Counted from the first letter of the stretch, positions 24,501-39,400 are shown. The stretch: 64,000 nucleotides of DNA from Heliocidaris tuberculata (GCA_025618425.1 CM046841.1:14043144-14107143); one strand, 5' to 3'. Program-made: numbers and translations. The notes: generated from the sequence alone by a model not told the origin.

Positions 24501-27500
24501 TATCCTCTTCTCTCCCTCTCTTTGTCTGTCCCTTTCTTCTTTTCCTGTATGACCATCCTCATGTTTCTTTCCTCGAGCCTGGAGGGAATGTATCAACTTT
24601 CACAGAAAGTCTGTACGCAATATAATTTATTTATTGTAATGTGCAGAAAGTCATTTGTCATTTCTAACATAATGATGATTGACTTGAAATGATTGTCTTT
24701 TTTCTTAATTTGACAGGTGAGGAAAGTTTCATAAATATAACATCGTGACACTTCGTGACATTCGCAAATTAGTCGTCGCGAACTGTAGGCGAATTAACAG
24801 TCGGCCGCGATGTGATATTGCATTTGATTCATTATCATGATTATTTACTCTTAGTTCTACTATTGCTAATACATTCACAACAATTCAACATTAAGCCTTG
24901 TTCATTCTTCTGGCGTCACTATTCTGCCAAGGAAAATTATGAAACAAACATGGAAGTTTGCTCACACTATTTGAACCACGATGATCAAAACATTTTTTGT
25001 TTTTTGTTTGTTTGTTTGTTGTAGTTCCAGTTATGGCCATCCTCATGTTTCTTTCCTCGAGGGAATGTATTAACTTTCACAGAGAGTCTGCACGCAATAT
25101 AATTTATTGATTATAATGTGCAGAAAGTCATTTGTCAGTTCTAACATAATGATAAATGACTTGATTAATAATTTCTTCTTTCTTAATTTGACAGTCATAG
25201 ATTTGACAGGTGAGGAAAGTTCCATAAATATAACATCTCCTAATTATCCGCGAAACTACGACAACAACGTCGATATCACGTGGCAGGTGACGGCCCCTAC
25301 AGGCTGCAGAGTCATGGTCCTATTTATTGATTTCCACCTTGACGATGGCTCCCTTTTCAGAAGAAGCGATTCTCTGACAGTGCGCCAAGGGGTGACAGAC
25401 CTATTTGACAACTCTCAACTCAGGGCTGATCTTTCGGGAACTTCGCTCCCAGCTACCATATCGTCCATCGGCTCATATTTGTGGCTTGAGTTCACTACTA
25501 GCAGCTCTGCGACGGAGAAAGGTTTTTCATTATTGGTCAGTGCAATCAAACCAGGTGAGTGCTGTAAAGGCGTACAAGCTCCTGAAAATGATGAGTGCAC
25601 TAATTTGCAACGTTTGTCATGTAGCATCAGGACGACTACCACCACAAGGTTGTCATCCGGGACAATTATAACCGGACAAAAAATTATCCCCAGAACACGA
25701 TAAAAACTACTTTCCAGAAATAAACTCAAGGGCAATTTCAAAAAAACTACTACCTCCGAAGACAACCCCTCACAAGCACAGTGGCGTATCGAGGGGGAGG
25801 GGGGGGGCACATATCCCGGGCCGCACTTGAAGGGGGTGCCAACAAACGCAAACGAGAGAAAAAAAGGGGGAGAAATAAAAGAAAAATTATATAAAACTTA
25901 AGGATTATTTGCTCTTATCCGGAGGGTAAATGCATTAAAAAATACATTTTTTGCGGTTGAAATTTTTCTAAAGGTCAGTCGCTTTGCTCGCTCACATTAT
26001 AATAGTATTTTAGGACGACATATATCTCCGCCCAAATAGGATATCATTCATAAATATTTTTGAAAGGGTTCAAAATTTGAAGAAAACATATCATTCTCGT
26101 TGCTTTGCTCCCTATTGTATAAGTTTAATCCGTCTTTTTATATATTGCGCCCAACATATTAGATCAAGTGTATGAAGTAGTATTTCTAAAGGTCGTATAG
26201 AAAATCTTAACTTTGTGTTGCCTTGCTAAATTTCCTGACGGTATTTCACCTGGGTTTTATTTGATTTGCGCCCCACTCGAGGAAGAAGTGAATGTACAGA
26301 AAAGCATTCTTCAATGTTCGAAATTCAAATTTTTATCGCTCAATGCAGTGCTCCCTTGAGAATTTTCCTTTCCATAAACTGCTTGAGAAAATAAGTATTT
26401 TTGAGGGTTAAAAATACAATTAAAAAAATATGGTGCTCGGTCTCTTCGCTCCCTCGCTTGTACAGTTACGTATAAATTTGGGGGTGGGGGCACAGTTTTA
26501 TTTTTTGCCCCGTGCGCCATAATCCCTAGATACGCACTGCTCAAACAGCACAAAATATCGATAATTACCTTCGGGTAATTATGTTATGTGATCGTTTTCA
26601 AGAAGAAGAGCGGGTTGTCGTAATTAATCTGTGGTTTGTATGGCATATATGCTCCGGCGACAGTTCATCCAAGGTCTTACACTAATCGAATACCCCAACC
26701 CTTAACCTAAAGATTCAATCTCAAGCGTAATAATGGTATCAGTTGGGCCCTGACCCTATAACTATCTTTGACGAAATAAAGCCCAAAGCAAATGTCGCAG
26801 GAACAAAGTATATCGGATCACCATATGGAATATCTATTTCCCTTTCATTATGCAGTCAATCGGGAGGGTAGCAAGGGGTGTATAACGATTACATAGAGAT
26901 CTTGAAAGTAAAATAAGAATATCAAACTTACGTTCAAATATAATAGGCACTTTTTGGAAATGATAAGGGATGGAAACGTATGAATTATCATTAGTCACTA
27001 CCTGTATTCTGTTAAGAATTGTTACTGCATTTTCCAAATTAGAATACGTTTTGAAGAAAATGATAGGAAGTTCCCTTGTTTAATACTCTCGGCAGTTTCC
27101 ATGTGCATTGCGTCATAGTAAGCCTACCTCAGACTTGGTAGAATTACCCATTAATGTGTATGCACGCACGCAGCAAAACTTTCTTGTTTAAGCATCCGAA
27201 AGGTTTCAAATTCTCCTGAGAACCAAATAATGTCTCAATGAATCGGCATCCTGCGATCTCAACTACACTGCACAGACCATGTTATACGCATGAAAAATGA
27301 GCGTTTGCCAAAGCAAACCTTCTATGGGGAACTGCAGACAGGCAGAAGGTTTTATTGGGCGACCCTTGCTTCGTTACAAGGACACCTTAAAGAGGCAGCT
27401 GAAATGAGCCAATATCACACCTGACATTCTTGAGAAAGCTGTATGAAGCCGAACGCTAAAGTGGCAGAAACAGAGCGCCGTCAAGCTGCAGAGAGCAAGA

Positions 27501-30350
27501 GAGCTGCCAAGCATGCCTCAGCAATCTGTGTTCATATCACTGGCAAACCTCACGTGGGCATTGTCTTTGGCTTCCGTAGTGGAGGTAAAATTGGACAGTG
27601 AAGTTACAAAAGGAAACACTGAAGGGTTGTTTCACGTCTTCATCGAAACAATGGACTGCCATTCAAACACATGAAAAATATGAGATTCTTATCGCGATCA
27701 GAATCTCGATTTTGCGCCGCTCATTGACACACGTGGAAAAAACCCAATCGCGAATAATATCGAAATTATTAGACCAGCACTGCGCATGCCCGAATAATGA
27801 CCGGAGTCTGATTTGATTTTTCTTCCCTCATCTCATCTGTCATTTTTTAAAAAAGGTATTTCCTTGTTTTCTCTTTGTATTCTCTTCTCTTTCCTTATGT
27901 ATTTATTTTTTTTTTCATTTAAGCTATCCTCTATTCTTTTCTTATGTTTTTCTTTGTTTCTTCTCTATCTATCTCTTTTTCCTTTAATCTCATGATCCTC
28001 TGTTCTTTCCTTTTGTATTTCTTTGTTTTTCCTCATCTACTTTCTATCATCTGTTTTACCTTATGCATTTCTTTGTTTTTCTATCATCTCCTCTTTTCTT
28101 ATGTATTTTGGGGTTTTTTTCTATCATATTCTCTTTATATTTCTTTGTATTCCTTTTAATCTATTTTCTGTTCTTTCTTTATGTATTTCTTTTGTTTTCC
28201 TTTTATCTATCCTCTGTTCTATTCTTATGTATTTCTTTGTTTTCCCTTTAATATATCCTTTGTTATTTGCTTATGTATTTTCTTGTTTTTCCTTTAATAT
28301 CATTATCCTCTGTTCTTTCGTTACATCTTTGTGTGTTTTTCTCTTCTATTTTCTAACATCTCGTTTTCCTTATGTATTTCTTTGTTGTTTTTATCATCTT
28401 CTTTTTTTCTTATGTAATTCTTTGATTTTTCCCCCTCTTTTATCTACTTCTTTCTATGATTTCTTTGTTTTCCCTTTAATATATACTCTGTTTTTTCTTA
28501 ATGTATTTCTTTGTTTTTTCCTTTTCTATCATCTTCTCTTTATATTACTTTTGTTCCCTTTAATCTATCCTCTTCTCTTTTCTTATGTATTTCTTTGTTT
28601 TTCTTTTAATCTATCCTCTGTTCTTTCCTTATCTATTTCTTCGTTTTGTTCTATCTTTTTGTCCTCTTCTCTTTTCTTATATATTTCTTTGTCTTTTCCT
28701 GTTATCAATCTTTCTCTATATATTTCTTTGTTATTGTCTTTTTTAATCACTTTCTGGCCTCGACACTTTCCCACTGTATTTCTTGGTTTTTCTTTTTCGA
28801 TCCTCTTCTCTTTCCTTATGTATTTCTTTGTTTTTCTTCCTTTCTTCCTTTTTCTTTCTCGCGTGATGCATTGTGGGATAGTAAAAATATCGATATTTAG
28901 ATCTCACCATTCCCTTTCTCCCCCCCCCCTATTTTTTTTTTTTTAGGTCTGTGTGAGTTGTTGGTGTGGTTGTTGCATTTTTCCTTTCTTTCTTTTTTTT
29001 TGTTTTGTTTGTTTGTTTGTTTTTTGTTTTTTTGTTTTTTCTTGTGGCATTTGTTTTTGTGTTGTTGTGAGAAGGGCAGGGGAGGGATGGTGTATGTTGT
29101 CTTTAAATTTTTTTTCTATCCTCCTTTTTCTTGTCCTATATCTTTCCTCTTTCTTTTTATTTTAACTCTTCTTTCTCTTTAAAGGAAATGAAGAAAAAAA
29201 TATCGATCGTGAAATAATGTAAAAATTCATTAGCCAGTTGGTTAGGACCTAACGAATTTTTTTTTAGGCTATTAAAGCAATTTCGTACGAAAATACAAGT
29301 TCAATCGTAATTTCTTAAATGAAATGTGAAGCTTTAATTACAATTTTCTATATATGAATCTTATTCTTGTTGAAATGTGTAGCTATATTCGCAAAAATAT
29401 TTTACATGAAAATTTATTTGTATTATTGTTTTGAAATGTGAAACTTAAGTTAGCAGTTATATTTATGTGAAGATTATTTGTGATATTGTAAAAAAAAATG
29501 TTACAAAATTATGGACAAATTTCTTTATGAGAGAAAATAATAAAAGCTTATAAAAACAAAATTGTTCACACACACTGCGCTCGGCCGTATTCAGTGATTT
29601 ATTTTGATTCACACACATGGAAATAGTGAGTTTCTGATCTCGATACAAATATCGATATCTAAATCACACTAATTGCTCTAGGTGTGAATGCCCCTAATGA
29701 ATGGATCGGGATGTTTTCTTGGCTGCTTTCCCCAAAATAATGTATGGTGATGGGGGGGGGGGGGGGGGTTGCTACCTACCTATTAGTGATATAGTTTCAA
29801 GTCAATCTAATGAATATATTCCATTGCCTCTTCGATATCTATAGACTGGGCTTGTAATTTTCGAAGTGATGCCTGCGGATTGGTCATTAATGAAGGAAAC
29901 TGGAACATTGGAGAGATAGATAATTATTGTAAGTATTTCAAAATCAACGTAATTGATTTTTTTCTGGGTATATTGTATAACCGTGCTTCTATTTCAATTT
30001 GGTTCAGAGTTAATAGTAAAACATGAGTTGTTCCATTTTCATTCTCAATAATAAGTAGACAAACATTCATTAACTGCAGGGTTTGTATTTTACTTTGTTT
30101 CATATGTCCGTGCTTGGAAAGAGTATAGTGACTCTAATATGTTAAGTACACGTCAAAAGTTAATTTGGTTAATACATCAAAACTCTTCAGTTTGGCTATA
30201 CTTGTATAGATACAATTTTTAGATATTAAAATTTTATGAAAAGCGTTTTTTTGTTTGGAAGTCCTTCAGCCAACATTTAAAACAAACATTAAAAAGATTT
30301 TGAAAATTTTCTGTTATACGTTTTGTTATCATTATCATTATTATCATTAA

Positions 30351-30405
<55 letters not shown>

Positions 30406-33400
30406 CATTATTATTATTGTTATTATTATTATCATTATTATGATGATCATTATTTTCATCATTATCATTATCAATGTATTGTTATTACTATTATCAGTAT
30501 TTCGCTTTCTTTGAAATAAAACAATCAAAATAATATGTTATGATTTCACAAGGAAAACAGCCTTAAACTTTAATAGTTTGCATAGTCCTTACCTTTTTTT
30601 TTTAAAGGTAAGGATTTAGAACGATGTACTTTTATAAGTGATTTGTTGACTAATATCACCTTCACACGAATTCACACTAATTCAGTTTTATATTTTAACA
30701 TCCGCATGGTATGGTCCAAAAACAGAAAATGAATTAGACTTTTGAATAAGGGTCGAGGCACTGGCAGATTCATTCGGGGTGTAGGAGTTATTATACACGT
30801 GTAAGGATTTGTCTGTGCCTCTTTATTTCTTTCCAACTCCTACAAGCATTCACCTTTGAAATTATCTCATTGAATGTGCGCGCCTCTTGTATTTGAAATT
30901 TGAACCGCCGCATGGGTTGGAAGATAATTTACGGTATTACACCGTTTTCAATTGATTTTCCCCATTTTATTTTGTAGACTATATTCTGGCAAGAGGACTT
31001 GTGGCAATTTTCACCATTCCCCATGTCTTCACTTCAAGTGGGGGGACACTTTCCTTTGGTCATTACCATTATTACGAGAATTACCCTGGCTCTCTTAGTG
31101 TGACAGTATGCAAGAGCCAAGATGCCTTATCATATGAGATGAGCACACTTGGATATGTTGTGTATAAACACATCACGTATTCGTGCAACGGAACTCAAGA
31201 CATTGAGGTATCAAAGAAAAGCCAGAAAAATCAGTCTTGCTCAGCATGAAATGGATATATTGTGAATAATCATTCATACCTTCATTTCTGTACAAATAAT
31301 CAATATGGAGATTTTCGTCAACCACTATGTCCGAAGAGATGTCAAGCATTTATTTTAGGTGTAACCAATCTATATTGACGCACTAGTTAAAAGCTTTTAT
31401 TTTTCTGTATAGACCTAACTATTAAAGAAATCAATATATTTCATGTAATAATTAGAAGTCAAGGACATAATGGAATTCTAAATAGTTGCTTACGTCTGCT
31501 CTAGATCGAGTTCAATTTCATCATCCGTTAGGCCTATTTTGCACTATTGTCGAAAATTAATGAAAATGACACTTTTTGATAAAATGGACACCTTATATAC
31601 TTTTCAGTAAATAATTTAGCCCACAAACAAATCTTAATACTGCATATCATATATGTAATTTTTGGAGTGTATTTCTATTTTTAAAAATACCTTATGGCGG
31701 TCATGTTAAAGGTAGCCAACCTGGCCCTTAGGGGCATAATCTGAGATGCCCCAATAGCCAAATCAGCTGATAGGACATTTGGATAAGAAATTTGGTATGT
31801 TTTAAAACAAAGTACAGCTTCTTTTTTTTTTGGGGGGGGGGCTATTCTTAAAATTAGAAATCGGTGATGGCCATTTTCCCTATCCTGAAACAGGCTACTA
31901 AACAGCTTTTCCCTGAATATTTCAGCTCCGGAATCCTGAAATATTCCATTTCATTCTGATCTAAATTTCACATATCACCCCCCCCCCCCCCCGCCCACTA
32001 CATTATACAAGCTTTTGGACTGTGTTTGTATTTTTTTTAAAAAGCACTGAAGGCGGCCATTTGAAAAGCTAACCGCCTAGCGACGTGGGCTGAATCTGTG
32101 CTGTGCAAATATCCACATCCCTGCAAATATGTTAACAATCTAGGTGTTCCTATTACAAAATACATCTAGCTTGGGTGCTATTTTGTCAATTATTAATGAA
32201 ATTTACCGTTCGTCTAAAATATTCTTCCAAATCACATTTTACTAGATTTTTCAGCCCCGAACTATTCAAATCCGAAATTTGAATATCAAATTACCTTCAA
32301 ATCCTACACTATCATGGTTTTGGAATGTGTTTGTATGGATAGTGCACGACAGTGGTTTATAAAACATGTATTTACATGCCTGTAAATTTAGGTGCTTTTA
32401 TCGTGGAATGCACAACTGGAGTGTATTTGTTAACAATGCTGTAACACTACTCCTTTTAAGCGCTTGATATCATGTCACACTTTTAAAGGGGGAAGGAACA
32501 ATTAAACTTGCACTTTTATTTCCTCATTCCTTTAGATAACATTCACTGCTACCGGGAACACATATTCAACATTGATCAGTGTTCTAGACATTCAACTTTT
32601 TGAGCTAGCGATCCCTACAACTGGTAAGTACATTTGGTTGTATCTTTTCCCCGAAAAATTATGATTTTACATTATAAAGAACAAAGGAGAAAATATAAAG
32701 AATAATACTGTGCATTACTTAAAAGTTAATGCATGTTTACACTCAAATTCAGGATGAGATCAGGTAAAACAATTAAATATTGCCAATATTTTACAAGGGC
32801 AGTTTACATGTATATCTATTTCTGATTCCCCGGCTGCAATAAATAATTGCCTGAATGGTAAAATATTTGAGATATTCTAGTTCTACTGGGGTATTTTTGG
32901 GGGATGGGCTGGACATAATTTCCTAAATACCACAACACTTGAACACAAAACTTTAACCAAATATTATACGCGACTACGAACGATCATAAGTATAATCCTA
33001 TGTCTCCTGAACATAACATTTTCTTGAACGACAATTCAAATATCTGAATTTTTTTCGTGAGGATTTTGGTAGATAGATGATACTGTTATCGAAGGGAACA
33101 GGGTCCTAAAATACATCTATCAAAACACTTTAATTCAAATAAAATCATGATTAATTTTGTATATGAACGATTGTACAAAAAAATAATATTTGATTGGTAG
33201 ACACCACGGCGAAAAGGGAGTATTCGGCTTTTAATTATTTGTTTGTTTGGTTGGTGGTTGTTTTTTTTTTTTGGGGGGGGGTTATCAATCATGGAATCAA
33301 TGGGATATGTCACGGCCTTTACTAATTGTCCTAAAAATGTTTACCTTTCCACCATATTTATTTCTATTTGACTATCCATATTCACTATTGATCAGCTTCG

Positions 33401-36400
33401 CCCTCAACAGTCAGCATAAACACCACGCCATTGGCGAGCACAACAGCCGAATCCAATTCACCCGATGTATCAACCATTGCCTCAGGTACATTGTTACACT
33501 TCATAAGCGATGGATCTCACTGACCAGGAGATAATTCCACGACAGTGTTATTTCTAATAACCAGATTTGAATTTTTCTTTTTTTCTTGATATTCCTTATG
33601 GAGTCAAGGTAGTGCCTTTGACAAATGATCAGCTATAATAATAAATTAATATAAGGACAGGTTGCAGGCTGTTCAGTAATGAATTCGGATAGGCCTATGA
33701 AACACTTTAAGGACGAATTATTGAATCAGTTCATGTGATTTGGATATTATCTCGAATGCAACAGCGAATCATTGAACATGAATCAAATTCCGTGACCAAA
33801 GAACACATGCATCGTTTGACAACCTTGCTGTTCAATCATTATTGACATCAAAAGAATGAATAATTACAGAACACAATTTATTCTTTTTCCCAAATGAAAA
33901 TATCAACGTTACAGGAGTTGTAAATTCTTATTAAAAGCTACCAAAATAGTGTAAAATTGTTTGAATACGCATGGTAATAAAGCAATGTAGGCCTATTCTG
34001 ATGGTTATTATTAACATTTATTTTTTTTTTTTTTTTGGGGGGGGATGTGTAATGTTTTGTTTTGTTTTTTGTTTTTTTTTATATGAATTGATTTCTCCTT
34101 TCCTGCAGTTAAATACCTTTAATCTTATAATTTTCTAATGGCCTAAATCTGAGTATTTTAACCACTATTTTTCATAAAATACTGAAAAGAATATTCATGT
34201 CCATTATTAAACAGGGTTGACATCCACAGTCAGCAACACCACACCACTGACGAGCACGACATCCGAATCCATTTCACCCGATGTATCAACCAAAGGCTCA
34301 GGTACAGCTTCACATTTGAGAATGAGCAATCATCCAAATACGTGAAGTTTCTATAGATTAAGGTTTATCTTACATATGTTATATCATTGACAAAATGGCA
34401 AAGTTTACGAAAAAATGGCAGATTTGTTGATTCTCTGGGTATATGACCTACATGTATATCGTACGAATATTATCAGTCAGACCCAACTTCGAAAAACCGA
34501 GCACAGGTATATACTCCGAAAACGACTTATAACGCACGATGAATAAAGAGCCCTCATCGTTCAGTGTGTGGCAGTGTGTACAAAAGGCATGGGAAAAATC
34601 TAGCAAAGTCAAAAATAATGCTGCCTCTGAATTACCTTCAAAGTCCTTGTATGATTCGTGATATGAAATAACTTTCAAATGACAATCATTGGAAATAAAT
34701 ATATCGACAGCATTATTTTAAAAAAAAATGTATATCAACAACAGGTCGACTTTGCAGGATTTTCCCCTTGCCTTTTGTACACACTGCATCGTACTGAACA
34801 ATGAGGGCTCTATATATTTTTTTCCTGCGTTATACGTCGTTTTCGGAGTAAATACATGAGCTCGGTTTTCCGAAGTTGAGTCTGACTTGTTATGGTAAAC
34901 GCACTTCTTTGCGACGTCAACCTATGGATAAGGGTGTAAATAGTGAGATACTGAAATTGACAATCCTTGTGTTTTATATGAGTTTATTAGAAATATGATG
35001 TAATTGACATGTTACCAAATTTCATTCGCTGAGGTTATACAAAATATTGCACTTGCTTTGATATTGTTTACTAATTCATTAGAGAATGTGATGACGACCT
35101 CAGCCCCGACTCATACAATCATTACACCTAGTGAATCTACATCGCATGAGACATTAACTCATGGCTCAACAAGCCCGCCACCCACTTCAGAAGAATACAC
35201 TTACATTCCACTAACTACGTCCAGAACTGATGGAAAAGCACCAACTACTAATATGCTAACCGTCACCACAAGAGCAACTGAAGAAGCCATGGCAGATGAG
35301 TTAGGAGGTTCGATGGCAGATGAGTTAGGAGGTTCGATTTATATCTTGCTATCAATTAAAGAAAACCCCACAAGCTTTTATTTTTTTTTGCATCCTTTTG
35401 TCGCTTCGAGTTCATTTTCCATTTGTCCACACCCATCTCTTCTATATTTAGATAGTACACTTCCTTTTTATTTTTAAAACCTTATGGTTTTATGTATGTA
35501 TTGTATGTAAGTAACATGTGACGACATTTTGGTAATTTTTGTTTTCATCTTTTCTAATTTCTAACAGGTTCCAACTCAGCTGTAATTCCAGCAGTGTCTA
35601 CTGTCTTTGTGCTACTCATAATCGGCCTTGTTCTAATAGCTGTGTTTGTGTATCTACGCAGGAGGTACGTATTATATTGAAAACACTGTACGTACATCAA
35701 ACTAAAAACAACGTGACTATTAAAATGATTATGCTAACTATAATTCTTGTTAATGATTACAAGAAAAGTTGTATCATTCTACTAGGCTGAGAGCAAATAT
35801 GTTAATATATCATATTTAGATTATATTATCAATACATTGTTGAATAGGAAAGTTAAGAAGAAGTTAAGTGCTAAAATGAAATGCAATGGCAGTACTACAA
35901 ACGATGCAAACGAAATAGCAAATTCTTTTAATACTTTCTTTACTGAAATTGGACCATCTTTGGACATATTAATACCCAACAGTCAAACGAATTTTCATAA
36001 ATACCTTGATGATCATTATCCTCAGTCCTTGTATCTTTATCCTACAAGAACTAAAGAAATATGTGATATAGTAAGTACTTTTCAAAATAGTAAAGTACCA
36101 GGAATTGATGAGTTTAGACCTCGTGTAATTAAATTTGTCATCTCGGAACTAAGTGAGCCTTTATGCCAAATATTTAACTTGTCTATAATAATAATAATAA
36201 TAATACATAACATTTATATTGCGCTTAATACAATGTTTCTAAGCGCCGAAGTAGTATTATTACCCTGGCTTTAGCCCAGCTGCCCTGTAAGGCGCTGAAA
36301 GCATTCAAGGAATAAATTCCTACCTGGTACCCATTTACTACACCTGGGTGGAGAGTGACAAATGTAAATAAGGGATATTTCCGCAGAAACTAAAGTTAGC

Positions 36401-39400
36401 TAAAGTTTCCACATTTTTTAAAAGTGGAAACAAGGAAGAATTAAATAATTACAGACCAATTTCTGTTCTTTCCGTCTTCTCAAAGATACTAGAACGAATT
36501 GTCTATGAACGCACCGCGGACTTCTTTGATAAACATAATATTCTTTGTAAAAGTCAATATGGGTTCCGTAAAGGGTATTATTATGCTTTAATTGACCTTA
36601 CTAACAAACTTATAGATGCTTTTGAGAGAAATGAGTATTCAATAGGTATTTTTATTGATTTATCGAAGGCATTCGATACTATAAATCACAAAATTATACC
36701 ATCTAACTCTATCAATATGGTGTTTGTGGCGTGTCACATGACTGGTTTACTAATTATCTGAATAATCCTCAACAATGTACAAAATATGAATCTTCACTCT
36801 CGGAATTTAATAGCATCTTATGTGGAGTTCCTCAGGGATCACTCCTAGGCCTTCTCTTGTTCCTAATATACATAAACGATATTCACATATCTGCTCCAGA
36901 ACTCTCTTTTGTTTTATAATGCAGAGGATACAAATATACTGTACTCTGACACAAATATCAATTCCCTATGCAATATAGCTAATAGAAAGTTAAGTAAAGT
37001 ATGCGAATGGCTACAAGCCAATCGGTTATCTGTCAACTCCAAGAAATGCAATATTATTATATTCAGCAGAAAAGATAACATTCCTGGTATAGATGAAATG
37101 AATATAAAAGTGAACAATACAGAGATTGCAAGAGTTGAAAAGACCAAATTTCTAGGTATTTGTATTGATAGTCGGTTGTCTAGGAAACCGCATATCCATG
37201 AAGTAGAAAATAAAATTTCCAAAAATATAGGTATTACACATAAACTTCATTTTCTGTTTTCTCCGAATGTTCTTCGAAATTTGTATTGCTCTTTAGTTCT
37301 TTCATATTTATCGTATTGCACTCTTGTGTGGGGCAATACCTATGCGTATAATATAAGTAAGCTAACTACATTACAAAAGAAGATAATAAGAACTGATTGC
37401 GATGTACCATCTGGAACTCACACCAAACCCTTATTTCATGACGTGAGACTTTTAAAATTTGAAGATATTGTCAGTTACCAACAGTACGTTTTTATGTATA
37501 AGTGCATTTACATATATCTCCCTGAACAGTTTTGTCAGTCTGTTTGATTTTAATAATTGCAATCTTCATAATTATCCAACAAGATCTGTGAGAGACATTA
37601 ATATTCCTAGACATAGCACAATTGCGTTTCAACAAAATATTTGTTTTTGCCGGTCCCAAACTCTGGAACAACTTAAATGACTCTATCAAAACATGCTCTT
37701 CACTCCATACATTTACTCGTACTGTAAAAAAGCTATACTTTGTACAATATAGTCAGTAGAATATATTGCAGATTTCTTTCTATTTTCTTTCTTTTCACTT
37801 TTTTCTTTTAGATTTTTTGCATTTTATTATTGTTGTATAATATTGTATATGTAAATATGCACTGTAAAGGCGACCCCACCACAAGCCATGTGTTTCCAGG
37901 GACTCTCGCCTCCTTCAACCATGGTTTTTTGTGAATGAATATTTCATTTTGTATTTGATTTTATGAAAAGGAAATAAATTTATTTTGAATTTTGAATCTT
38001 GAATCTTGAATCTTGAATCTAGATTGCAGGCAGGGTCCCGTCTTATAAAGAGTTGCGATCGATTGCAACTTAATTTGAAAACCGAGTGTGATTTAGACCT
38101 TTCCAAAGTTACCACGTGCAAACAAATTCTACCGACACACGAAATACACCTGGGCAGCATCTGTTTTAAAGAATGGGCCAAAAAAGAAAGAAAAAGGTAT
38201 TGACCACTACAAAAAAGAAAATTTACGGGACTCATGAAATCGATTCACCAGATTTATCCGATTTCTAATATATCCGATTACAGTGATTTTCTTGACCAAT
38301 TGTATAATGTTGATTATCTGTTTCCATACGTCTAACAAGCTCATCGGCAATCAGTTTTTTTTCTTTATAGTGTAATGGTATATGGGCGTAACGCTTATTA
38401 AGGAATCAGTTTTATACCCGTCATGACGTTTGTCTGTAAAACCGCCTGTCATCATCTAACGATTATAATGTGATCCTTTTCTATTTTTGAACCTGTCCAC
38501 TTTTAATCGTTCATGGAGAGAAAAGATATAAAGGCAATGTTAATGAATAGATGTACGATCTACGATCAGGAAAGGCCGTTTTGTGATGTAGAGAATGCAA
38601 CAATTTTTGTTGTTCTTTTTTTTTTTTTTTTTTTTACTTGTCTAGATCTCGAGATCCGAAGACAACTGGGGTAGTTAATGGAGTCGACGATGACCCAAAT
38701 CTTTACAACAATCCAGTCTACTGTTCTAAAGACGACAGTCTTCCTATTCCAGACATTCTCGTCGGCATTAACTCTCAAACTAGCAGTACATCCCAAGTTC
38801 CGCATCCTTTAACTGTCATCGACAATCAATATGAAGTGTTCGAAGGAGATCGTTACCCTGTGACCAGCGCAGATTGGCCTGTAGAACATGGCAGTACCTG
38901 CAAAGACACAACATCAGATATAAACACATTGGACTCACATGCGTATTACACACTCAAAGATCCATCCTATCAGGGTGCCAAAAGTGGAGCCCCTGACGAA
39001 GAGGACTATCATACCTACGAACAAGCCCATGGACCACAGGCATCAAAGGATCTCAATAAACTAACCAGGAAACAAACAGGAACCCGCAGTGTATATCAGG
39101 ACTTGAACAAACGGACATCATCAATGAATGCCTATTCTTCTCTCGCCATTCAAGGTGCTGAGTCGTCCAAACGAGAACAGAGTGGTGGAATACACGGATC
39201 TTCAAATGAGACTGCAGTGCTGGCTGATGAAGAGGAATACAATGGGCTCACCTTCAACCAGTCCTCAGATATCACGCGCGCGCTAAAGAAACCTAGGGCT
39301 GGTGATGTAAACGTGAGTGATGAGTATGGCGTTTTAGACCTTTCGGAATACCAAGGCTCTTCCCTTTCACCAAACTCTCCAGAACTTCACAACGACGATG

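Larger units (their letters stand above)
18539..25194. other. Gene B intron 1
   Basis: Holds hAT-like element 4 (19071-20132), a CR1/Jockey-type LINE (21182-24308) and a partial duplicate of the CUB exon boundary (24553-24744). No additional exon of gene B was found. Confidence 0.7.
25555..29844. other. Gene B intron after the CUB exon
   Basis: Contains hAT-like element 5, an RTE-like LINE remnant and about 1 kb of pyrimidine-rich minisatellite. No exon signal was found between these. Confidence 0.6.

Noticed and set aside
28023..28946. Long Phe/Leu/Ser-rich open frame of about 300 codons
   Set aside because: It is a translation of a degenerate pyrimidine-rich minisatellite; other frames are also open and no domain or splice logic fits.
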